This document shows, one piece after another, positions 22,965-30,895 of a stretch of 59,306 nucleotides of DNA (positions are counted from its first letter, which is position 1; every line of letters begins with the position of its first letter). The notes under the pieces were generated by a model, which worked only from the letters and a program-made list of their open reading frames with translations, was not told where the DNA came from and did no database searches. The stretch spans positions 1 through 59,306 of the forward strand of contig CAYFGQ010000016.1 in NCBI GenBank assembly GCA_964342525.1, in the 5' to 3' direction. The DNA comes from G963676205 sp964342525. GTDB lineage: Bacteria; Campylobacterota; Campylobacteria; Campylobacterales; Arcobacteraceae. The translations under genes were made by a program, and so were the position numbers.

Positions 22965-24113
22965 ATGTTGAAGCAATTAATTTGTTCTGATGGTTCATTT
23001 TACATAAGAAAAGATACTAATTCAATTTATGTACAAGGTAGCGTTAATGGGAAAGCTTATAAAAAAAGCATAGGGAAAAAAGCTACACCACTTGCCAAAA
23101 AGTGGATGGAAAGACAGGATCCCATGAAAGTTCTTTTAAATATATTAAATATACGTGATGAATCTAATAGTAAGATTACTCTAAAAGATTTTGGGCTTCG
23201 AGTTTTAAGAAGTGATTCTTATAACAGGGGAATTCAAACTCAAAAAGAGTATGAAAGGATACTCAATAAAATCATATCTCCACATTTTGAGAATTTTGAT
23301 TTTAATAATATCACATCTTTAGATTTACTTGAGTTTTTTAATTCTATAGCAAATAGATATTCATATGACAGAGCCAAAAGGATTAAAAATATTCTTTGCA
23401 ATATTTTAGAAACTGCTCATGATGAGGAGCTAATGAAAAAAAATATCGTTAGATCAAGAGCTATTCAAAAACATCAATTTAAGAAGACAGTTAAGAAAAC
23501 ACAAGCTTATTCTGTTTCAGAGGTAAAAAAGATGTTGAAAGAAGCAGAGGGTTGGCTAAAAGTTTTTTTAGAGATATCTATCAAATATGGATTAAGAACA
23601 GGTGAAGCTATGGGTCTTAAATGGGATGATTTTGATTTAAATAGAGGGTTCTTTAAAATACAAAGAAGTATTTCAAAAGGTGTTATTACTGAATCAAGTG
23701 AAGTTATACATCAAAATAAAAACCACTTAAGGGAGATATATCTTTTCCCTGAGACTATTGACCTACTAAGAAGATTTAAAGCCTTTAGAATGTCAAAAGA
23801 GTGGCTTTTTATCTCAAAAGATGGAAAACCCTTTAAAGAGTCCAAAACTATTACAGACTATCATTTTAAACCTTTTTTAGAAGAGATAGGTATAGAGTAT
23901 AAAACATTATATGCTATGAGAAGAACTTATGTAAGTATGATGAGACAATCCAACAAAATCTCCTTAGAAGAGATTCAAGAGGTTGTAGGACATACTATAG
24001 GATCATCCATCACAGATGAACATTATAATTTAGATTGTTTAGAGGATAAACATAAACAAGAAAAGGCAAAAAATAAGGCTGATGTATTTAATGCTATGCT
24101 TAAAATAGCTTAA
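22965..24113 (+). CDS. int: Tyrosine-recombinase integrase
   Basis: 382 aa. An N-terminal arm-binding-like part (residues 1-60), a SAM-like core-binding domain (about 70-165) and a catalytic domain (about 180-370). Catalytic residues: Arg in Y-G-L-R-T-G-E-A-M-G-L-K-W, a Lys in the beta hairpin, Y-A-M-R-R-T (Tyr replaces the usual first His of H-x-x-R, as in many phage integrases), His in V-V-G-H-T and the nucleophile Tyr in E-H-Y-N. All key positions are filled, so it is probably active. It lies immediately left of a tRNA-Leu 3' fragment, the expected product of integration at the 3' half of that gene. Confidence 0.9.
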   Translation: MLKQLICSDGSFYIRKDTNSIYVQGSVNGKAYKKSIGKKATPLAKKWMERQDPMKVLLNILNIRDESNSKITLKDFGLRVLRSDSYNRGIQTQKEYERILNKIISPHFENFDFNNITSLDLLEFFNSIANRYSYDRAKRIKNILCNILETAHDEELMKKNIVRSRAIQKHQFKKTVKKTQAYSVSEVKKMLKEAEGWLKVFLEISIKYGLRTGEAMGLKWDDFDLNRGFFKIQRSISKGVITESSEVIHQNKNHLREIYLFPETIDLLRRFKAFRMSKEWLFISKDGKPFKESKTITDYHFKPFLEEIGIEYKTLYAMRRTYVSMMRQSNKISLEEIQEVVGHTIGSSITDEHYNLDCLEDKHKQEKAKNKADVFNAMLKIA

Positions 24114-24186
24114 GTTTCAGCTAAGTTTCTTTTCTCGGTGTTTTCTCGTTTGCTTTGCAAAGCCCATAAATAGGCTTGGCACTCCA

Positions 24187-24242
24187 GCTTGAGGGGGTAG
24201 TGCCCTACGGGTGTGAGAGTTCAAATCTCTCCGATCGCACCA
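24187..24242 (+). pseudogene. tRNA-Leu 3' fragment, right attachment site of the element
   Basis: The sequence from the anticodon loop onward matches a class II leucine tRNA: loop with GAG anticodon (TTGAGGG), variable arm with CCC/GGG stem, T arm GAGAG-TTCAAAT-CTCTC (24215-24231), acceptor strand CGATCGC (24232-24238), discriminator A and CCA to 24242. The matching 5' acceptor GCGATCG and D arm are missing, and the left anticodon stem does not pair well. So it is a 3' remnant made by site-specific integration rather than a working tRNA. Confidence 0.8.
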
Positions 24243-24283
24243 GAACAATTTAAAAATTAATATTTATTATAAAAGGTAAGATA

Positions 24284-24571
24284 ATGAAAATTGAAATAGT
24301 AACAATAGCAGAAGAATTCAGATTATATTCCCTTAAAGTGAAATCTAATGATGAAACCTTGAAGTTTAATTTTAATTTTCAAAGTTCTGATATTGAAAAA
24401 TTAGAAACCTTTATAAAAAAAATAGAAATAGATTTAAATAATGGTAAAATAGATGATGAAAATGAAGAAATCAATTTTACATATGAACTCTTTAGTACAT
24501 TAATGACAAAAGGAAATATGAGAGAATTTCTCGCAAAAGCAAAAGAAATCAAAAAAATGATTAAAGAATAA
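24284..24571 (+). CDS. Hypothetical small acidic protein beside the attachment site
   Basis: 95 aa, soluble, with a beta-rich first half (M-K-I-E-I-V-T-I-A-E-E-F-R-L-Y) and a helical, charged second half (F-L-A-K-A-K-E-I-K-K-M-I-K-E). No known motif. A purine-rich AAAAGG lies 6 bp before the ATG. It is the first gene beyond the tRNA fragment and so probably belongs to the host chromosome. Nothing clear follows it up to 24768 apart from A/T-rich spacer. Confidence 0.5.
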   Translation: MKIEIVTIAEEFRLYSLKVKSNDETLKFNFNFQSSDIEKLETFIKKIEIDLNNGKIDDENEEINFTYELFSTLMTKGNMREFLAKAKEIKKMIKE

Positions 24572-24768
24572 AATTATATGAATTTATCTATCTTATAAAT
24601 TATAAACTTCTACTCCAACAAAAATAATCAAACAAAAGACCCCCAATAAACATCTTTTTCATATTTAATCAAAAAATAAAACTTATTTCAATTATATTCT
24701 TTTTACTTAACAATATTACTATTCTTTGATTATTAAAAGAATTATTAAAAAATATGCTCTTCCCTTTT

Positions 24769-27700
24769 TTAGTTTTCCCCTCCAAAAAAGATACTAAATT
24801 TAACCCCTTTTAATTTAAAACCATTATGTTCAAACTCTTCATTATTTACAGTCATATAAAAACCATGTCTCTCACGGATGATTTTATCACTCATTGATAA
24901 ACCTAGTCCTGTACCTACTGATTGGTGTTTTGTAGTAAAATATGGATCAAATATCTTTTTAATGATATCTTTTTCTATCCCACCTGCTGTATCTAAGATA
25001 TCTAGTCTTAGTTTATTATCTTCTGTTTTAGCAGCACTAATAAAAATAAGTTTATGCTCTTCTTCTTTTACATTTTCATTTATAAAATCTATAGAGTTAT
25101 TTAGTATATTTAATATAGCTTGTTGTAGTTCATTTTTATTTCCAAATATCTCTGTATCATCTTTAAACTCAACTATTGTTTCTATAAAGTTGTTTTTCAT
25201 TCTGGCATCTATTAAACTAACTGCACCAATTATAGTCTCTTTTACAGATAAGTTTTTAAACTCCTTATCCTCTTTAATAAAGTTTTTAAAATCATCTATG
25301 GTCTTTGATAGATATTTTGCTTGTTCAACTATTTTATCGGTAGAAAAAATCAAGTTTTCTTTATCAATTGAGCCTGTAAATTCATATTTAAATTTTAATC
25401 CACTAGCACTAGTTGTAATTACACTTAAAGGTTGTCTCCACTGGTGGGCTATATTTCCTATCATTTCACCCATTGAAGCAAGTCTTGTTTGATCTTCAAG
25501 TAGTTTTAATTGGGTGATATCTTTTATATTTAGTAGTATTCTTTTTTTATCTGGTAGCATATTTGCTGTCATTGATACTGTGATTCTTTTATCATTTTTT
25601 CCAATAGTTATAAACTCATAATTATCTATAAAGCCTTTATTTATTACCTTTTCAAAAACCTTTTTAGTCTCTTTTTTTGATTCAGGGGTACTCATACCTA
25701 TACAAGATTTTTTTAGTAGTTCATCTTTTGTAAAACTTGTCATATTTAAATACGAATCATTTGAATCTAAAAAGTTAGAGTCTAAATCAGTTATGGCAAT
25801 ACCATCTTTTGAATAATTAAATATGGTCTCAAACTCTTTTCTTTGCTCATTTACCTTTTTATTTCTATACATAACTAATAAAATAATAATAGTAAAAAAT
25901 AAAACCACATAAATCAATTTAGTATAATCAAACTCCTCTTGTACTTTTATCTCTACCCACTTTCCTACAATCTTTCTTATCTCATCATTTGATATATTAT
26001 TTAAAGATTTTTGCATTATAGAATTTAATATGGGTTCATCATTTCTTGATGCGATACTAAGTTTTATATCAAAAGGTAATTTCCCTGCAATTTTTAGATT
26101 ATAATATCCATACTTTTGTATAAAATATCCAATTGTGGGCATAGTATCTATATATCCAAATAGCTCTCCGTTATTTACTCGCTCTAGCCCCTCTTTTGTA
26201 TCTTTTACTTCAACTATATCTATTGATGGATTTTTTCGTCTTAAAACCTCTATATAAGCATAGCTTTTTACAATTCCCACTTTTTTATTTGATAGGTCTT
26301 GTTCATCCCTTACAAAAAACTTATCAGATGTGGTAGCTATTACAAAAGGTTCTGCTACGTATGGTTTTGTAAAATTCATCGTATCCCTACGACTTGGTAC
26401 ATCCATAGCTACTGGTAAAATATCACACTTTCTATCACCTATATTTTGTAAAGATTGTGCCCACTCTTTTGTATGAACCAATTCAAATTCTTTATCTATT
26501 TTTGAAGAGATTATATTTAAGATATCATGCCCAATACCTTTATGCTTTCCATTTTCATCAATCTGCTCAAAAGGCAACCAATTAGGAAGTACACAAATTT
26601 TTATCTTATCTTTTTGTTGTAAATATTTTTTCTCTTCAGTGCTTAGATTTAAAACAATACTATCTTTTGCTGTTCTATTTAACCATTTTTCTTGAAGTTT
26701 TATAACCTCAGCATAATCGATCTCTTTATTTACCTTTTCTAGGATCGATTTTAAAACTAAATTTCCTTTTTGAACACCCATAGGTAATAATACAGAAGTA
26801 GGTAAACCTATATCATCTATTTGTTTAGTATAGATATTGTTTAGCCAATTCTTTTTTATATAGAAGTTCATAGTGGGGATACTTCCAATAAAAGCATCAG
26901 CCTTTGAATTTGAAACAGCTACCACTCCATCATTTGTCGACTTTACAATCACAAGCTTTTGATTGGGATAATGTTTTCTAATATATGTAGAGATAAAAGC
27001 TTTATCTAAAACAGCTATAGTCTTATCTTTTAATTGCTCAAAACTTTTTATATCTAAATCTTTTTTTAGGGTTACTCCTATTAAATATTTAAGATGATTA
27101 AAATCAGTATATTCTATATACTTTTCCCTATCTGCATTTTTTGCAATATGTGGTAAAATATCTATTTGTTTATTTCTAAACATACTCATAGTTTCAGGGA
27201 AAGATTTTCCACCTACAAAACTAACCTGCACACCCAAATAAGAACCTATCAAATTCATATAATCTATTGAGTAACCCATAGTTTTACCATTTTCATAAAA
27301 ATTAAATGGTGGGAAAGTAGCTACACCTTGTACAACTAAAACTGGATTATCTTTTAGATACTTCTTCTCTTCATCATTTAATAACTCAGATAAATTTTTA
27401 GTCCCTTTTTTTATACCTTGTGATTTTGTATTTAGCTTATTTGTAATTGAATTAAAAAACCACTTATTTTGAATTTTTAGTTTTTGATTATGAGATATTG
27501 ATTTTAAACCTTTATTTAAAATAGACAGAGCCTCAGGAAAATCATTTCTTATGGAGAAAACTAAATTTAAAGTACTATTTGGAATACTATCTATTGTTTT
27601 GATATATGGAAGTCCATTTTTTTGTGCAAAATAGATAATCGCTTCACTACCAATTATGGCATCTATTTCACCTTTTATAAGAGCATCTATAATCTCTCCA

Positions 27701-28215
27701 TATGATTTTAAAGCCACTCCTATGGAGTCTTTATATCTTTCAACTAACTTTTTCTCAAACAGATTACTTTTTTGATAACCTATTCTTTTGCCTTTTAGAT
27801 CATTTGTAGAGTTTATATTTTTAGGATTTAGATTTGATACTATCAATAATCTTTGAGTTGAGACATAAATATCTGAAAAATTAAAATACTTTTCCCTCTC
27901 TTTATGTACAGCACTAGTACTTAAGCCATCTATTTTTCTAGTTTTTGCATCTTGGATTATATTTTTCCACTCACCGCTCACTAGTTTAAAATTTGCCCCA
28001 GTGTTTTTATTTACCTCTTTTAATATATCAGCATCATATCCATCCATTGAGTTGTCATCATTTTTGATTATATAAGGTGCCCAATTTGAATCAGTACCAA
28101 GGGTAATAGTTGGGTTTTGTTTTAAAAACTCTTTCTCTTTTTGTGTTAGATCAACAGTAGATGAAAAAACCAATGTATTTATAAGAAATAGTAGTAATAA
28201 TAATTTTATTTTCAT
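24769..28215 (-). CDS. BvgS-like sensor kinase with three tandem periplasmic solute-binding domains
   Basis: 1148 aa. Signal peptide (1-19), then three family-3 solute-binding (venus-flytrap) domains at about 22-265, 275-515 and 525-770. Each begins with L-x-x-x-E-K-x-Y/F-L and contains a G-Y/I-x-x-D-Y/I ligand-pocket segment. One TM helix (about 775-793) is followed by a PAS domain (about 805-920), a HisKA with A-H-Q-W-R-Q-P-L, the N box N-I-L-N-N-S-I-D-F and G boxes D-T-A-G-G-I and G-T-G-L-G-L-S. No receiver or phosphotransfer domain is fused. BvgS has two such sensor domains; three is unusual. Ligands are unknown, possibly amino acids. It is monocistronic. Confidence 0.88.
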   Translation of the reverse strand: MKIKLLLLLFLINTLVFSSTVDLTQKEKEFLKQNPTITLGTDSNWAPYIIKNDDNSMDGYDADILKEVNKNTGANFKLVSGEWKNIIQDAKTRKIDGLSTSAVHKEREKYFNFSDIYVSTQRLLIVSNLNPKNINSTNDLKGKRIGYQKSNLFEKKLVERYKDSIGVALKSYGEIIDALIKGEIDAIIGSEAIIYFAQKNGLPYIKTIDSIPNSTLNLVFSIRNDFPEALSILNKGLKSISHNQKLKIQNKWFFNSITNKLNTKSQGIKKGTKNLSELLNDEEKKYLKDNPVLVVQGVATFPPFNFYENGKTMGYSIDYMNLIGSYLGVQVSFVGGKSFPETMSMFRNKQIDILPHIAKNADREKYIEYTDFNHLKYLIGVTLKKDLDIKSFEQLKDKTIAVLDKAFISTYIRKHYPNQKLVIVKSTNDGVVAVSNSKADAFIGSIPTMNFYIKKNWLNNIYTKQIDDIGLPTSVLLPMGVQKGNLVLKSILEKVNKEIDYAEVIKLQEKWLNRTAKDSIVLNLSTEEKKYLQQKDKIKICVLPNWLPFEQIDENGKHKGIGHDILNIISSKIDKEFELVHTKEWAQSLQNIGDRKCDILPVAMDVPSRRDTMNFTKPYVAEPFVIATTSDKFFVRDEQDLSNKKVGIVKSYAYIEVLRRKNPSIDIVEVKDTKEGLERVNNGELFGYIDTMPTIGYFIQKYGYYNLKIAGKLPFDIKLSIASRNDEPILNSIMQKSLNNISNDEIRKIVGKWVEIKVQEEFDYTKLIYVVLFFTIIILLVMYRNKKVNEQRKEFETIFNYSKDGIAITDLDSNFLDSNDSYLNMTSFTKDELLKKSCIGMSTPESKKETKKVFEKVINKGFIDNYEFITIGKNDKRITVSMTANMLPDKKRILLNIKDITQLKLLEDQTRLASMGEMIGNIAHQWRQPLSVITTSASGLKFKYEFTGSIDKENLIFSTDKIVEQAKYLSKTIDDFKNFIKEDKEFKNLSVKETIIGAVSLIDARMKNNFIETIVEFKDDTEIFGNKNELQQAILNILNNSIDFINENVKEEEHKLIFISAAKTEDNKLRLDILDTAGGIEKDIIKKIFDPYFTTKHQSVGTGLGLSMSDKIIRERHGFYMTVNNEEFEHNGFKLKGVKFSIFFGGEN

Positions 28216-28378
28216 TAATAGACTTTTTTATTTATTATATTAAAAAACAGTGATTAAGAAGATTAAATATATCACATATTTACGAGTGTTAAAAGAAACT
28301 ATGTAAGATATTTGTGATTTTATATTTTAGCTCTTACATACTATAAATAAAGATATTTAAATAACTATTTATTTCAAA

Positions 28379-29329
28379 CTACTCCAATATAAAATAGATC
28401 AAACAAGATACCTCAAAAGCACTCCATTTGGCATCTTTTTTTAAAACCTCTTTTTTTGCATTCATATTTGCTCTTATTTTAAGGTTTTTAATAATACTTT
28501 GAATCACTTGCTCTAGATTATGTTTACTTAGCTCTTTAATCTCATCAGGAAATATCTCTTCTTTATCTGAGATAAATATTTTATCTCCCATTTTATAAAG
28601 TTTTAGCATAATGCACACTTGCCATGTATGCCACTCTTTTGCTGCTACTAGTAGCTCTGGAGTATATTTACTATAATCAATACTTCTATAAGTATCAATA
28701 TCATTTTTTACATACTCCCTAAGATCATCCCTTTTTAGTTCATCTATTCCCTTTGGAAGCCAATCATATTTAGAACTTAGAACTTTTTTTTGTGCTTTTT
28801 TCTCTTTTTTCTTCGGCTTTTCATCATGGTGGAAAATAGAATCTATCGCTTTATTTGCTTCATCTAGCCAACCAAAGGTTTTGCCTAATACTCCATCATC
28901 CTCTTTTTTTGATTTTGATGGATATTTATTATCAGATGTTTTTATCTCATTATTCTCTTTTATGGTAAGCTCATGGGTTTGTTTGATATTTAACATCACC
29001 AACTCAGTTCCAGCTATTTGTTGTAAAGCAATATGCAAACCAACCTCATGTTTATCTTTACTCATACATATAACTTTTATAAAAGACTGCATATCACTAC
29101 TTTCAATCTTTTGTAAAGTTTGCTCAAAAGCTTCTTGGTATCTACTCTCTAAAAAAAGCTCAAAGGGTGTACCAATAACCTTTTCTTTAGCATAGCCCAC
29201 CAACATCAAAAAAGAGTTATTTGTATAAACGATTTTAGAATTCTTTTCAAGTACCAAAATACTATCCCAGCAATTATCTATGATCTTTAATAATTGCTCA
29301 GAACTAAGGTTTAATCTAATATCTTCCAT
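28379..29329 (-). CDS. PAS-domain protein with an uncharacterised C-terminal domain
   Basis: 316 aa. An N-terminal PAS domain (about residues 8-120: I-L-V-L-E-K-N-S-K-I-V-Y-T-N-N and G-Y-A-K-E-K-V-I-G) is followed by a Lys-rich linker (about 135-190, K-K-K-E-K-K-A-Q-K-K). The C-terminal domain (about 195-316) contains K-Y-D-W-L-P-K-G-I-D-E-L and A-A-K-E-W-H-T-W-Q-V-C-I-M-L-K-L-Y-K-M-G and matches nothing I know. There is no kinase, GGDEF or HTH part. It is 60 bp after the REC-HD-GYP gene and probably transcribed with it. Confidence 0.7.
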   Translation of the reverse strand: MEDIRLNLSSEQLLKIIDNCWDSILVLEKNSKIVYTNNSFLMLVGYAKEKVIGTPFELFLESRYQEAFEQTLQKIESSDMQSFIKVICMSKDKHEVGLHIALQQIAGTELVMLNIKQTHELTIKENNEIKTSDNKYPSKSKKEDDGVLGKTFGWLDEANKAIDSIFHHDEKPKKKEKKAQKKVLSSKYDWLPKGIDELKRDDLREYVKNDIDTYRSIDYSKYTPELLVAAKEWHTWQVCIMLKLYKMGDKIFISDKEEIFPDEIKELSKHNLEQVIQSIIKNLKIRANMNAKKEVLKKDAKWSAFEVSCLIYFILE

Positions 29330-29389
29330 ATTTATTTCCTAAATTATATACTTCATATTATCCGATTTTGTCTTAATAAATATTATTAT

Positions 29390-30880
29390 TTAATTGGATT
29401 TATACATTTTTTCTATATCTAAATAATTTACTTGGGGTGTTAATTCCATCTGTTTTATATTGTAAGATAAGGGTGTATCTTTTATAAAACTATCAAGATC
29501 AATTTCCAATAATGTTTCACTTAAAATAACAAAATCATCCCCTTGAACTCTAAAGACTAAAGTATCTTTAAATTCACTAATTAAATACTCTCCAATATCT
29601 CTTAAAAAAAGATCCCCTTTTCCCCAGCCAAATTTTTTATTGTATTCACTAAAATTATTAAATTCAATAAAATAAAGTTTACTATAGATATGATTATAAC
29701 TATTTTGCAACAAAATAAGATCCAAATAGCTTTTATTGAAAGCTGAAGTAAGTTGATCTTTATAAAAAAATGAGAACCTTTCTTTTTCCAGTTCATCATT
29801 TGGTAGCTGATTAATATTTTCATCTATTTCTAAATCTTTTAAAACCTCTACCGCTTTAAATACTAAATCTTTACTATAATGCACATCAGCTAATTCTTTT
29901 AACTCCTCTATGGCATTTTGTACAGATTTTCTACCCTTATATATTCTACTTGTAGTCATAGCATCAAAGGCATCTGCTATTGCCATTATTTGTGCAGCTT
30001 GAGGTATCTCCTCTTTTTTTAAACCATTTGGATAACCACTTCCATCATATTTTTCATGGTGAGAATAAATAATATCAGCCAAAGATGCAAACATCGGTAT
30101 ATTTTTTAACATCTCATAACCTATACTCACATGTTTTTGAATCAAACTATACTCAATAGAAGTTAATCTATTTGGCTTTAAAAGTACAGAATCAGGTATA
30201 GCAACTTTTCCTATATCATGTAAAATACCTGCTTGATATATCTCTTTGCACTCTTTTTTTGAAAAACCTAAATATCCAGCTATCATTTTAGAATATTTTG
30301 CAACCCTCTGAGAGTGTCCTCCTGTATAAGTATCCCTTCTCTCAATAATATCAATTAGGGCATATAAAGTCTTTTTATAATTATTTATTTTAGTTTTATT
30401 TAGGCTCTTTATCTCAGCAACTTTTTGCTTTACCATCTCTTTTAGATTTTCTTTATAGTATTCATTCTCTTTAAATTTATTTATCTTTAAAGCTACTTTA
30501 TATAACACTTGATTCATCTGATCAAAATCTATAGGTTTTAAGATATATCCATCTATACCCACTTGTATAGATTTTATAAAGTTATCAATATCAGAGTGAG
30601 CAGATATGATAATGATATTTTGTTCAGGAGATTTCTCCTTTATATTTGATGCCATCACTATTCCATTCATTTGGGGCATATTTATATCAGTGATAACCAA
30701 ATCATAATCATTTTTTAAATAAAGTTCTAAGCCCTCTTTTCCATCAGCTGCAGACTCTACCCTAGCAAAGATTTTTTTTAAAAATACTTCTACAGATTTT
30801 CTGAGAATATCTTCATCTTCCACATAAAGTACACTTAAATTTTTTGTTAGCTCTTTTATATCATTTAAATTTATCTGCAT
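29390..30880 (-). CDS. Response regulator with HD-GYP and degenerate GGDEF domains
   Basis: 496 aa. Receiver domain (about 12-130) with Y-V-E-D-E, the phospho-acceptor in L-V-I-T-D-I-N-M-P and K-P-I. The HD-GYP domain (about 165-350) has H-D-I-G-K-V-A-I-P, H-H-E-K and G-S-G-Y-P intact, so it should degrade cyclic-di-GMP. The C-terminal part (about 365-485) is a GGDEF fold with the active loop changed to Q-G-D-D-F and the upstream metal-binding Asp replaced (F-I-E-F-N-N-F), so it is probably not a cyclase and may act as a GTP or regulatory module. It is 15 bp after the kinase gene at 30896, its likely partner. Confidence 0.88.
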   Translation of the reverse strand: MQINLNDIKELTKNLSVLYVEDEDILRKSVEVFLKKIFARVESAADGKEGLELYLKNDYDLVITDINMPQMNGIVMASNIKEKSPEQNIIIISAHSDIDNFIKSIQVGIDGYILKPIDFDQMNQVLYKVALKINKFKENEYYKENLKEMVKQKVAEIKSLNKTKINNYKKTLYALIDIIERRDTYTGGHSQRVAKYSKMIAGYLGFSKKECKEIYQAGILHDIGKVAIPDSVLLKPNRLTSIEYSLIQKHVSIGYEMLKNIPMFASLADIIYSHHEKYDGSGYPNGLKKEEIPQAAQIMAIADAFDAMTTSRIYKGRKSVQNAIEELKELADVHYSKDLVFKAVEVLKDLEIDENINQLPNDELEKERFSFFYKDQLTSAFNKSYLDLILLQNSYNHIYSKLYFIEFNNFSEYNKKFGWGKGDLFLRDIGEYLISEFKDTLVFRVQGDDFVILSETLLEIDLDSFIKDTPLSYNIKQMELTPQVNYLDIEKMYKSN

Positions 30881-30895
30881 GATTCTTTACTTCTT

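Noticed and set aside
24187..24242. Complete tRNA-Leu or tmRNA end
   Set aside because: The 5' acceptor strand, D arm and a pairing left anticodon stem are missing. The variable arm and CGATCGC acceptor fit tRNA-Leu, not tmRNA.
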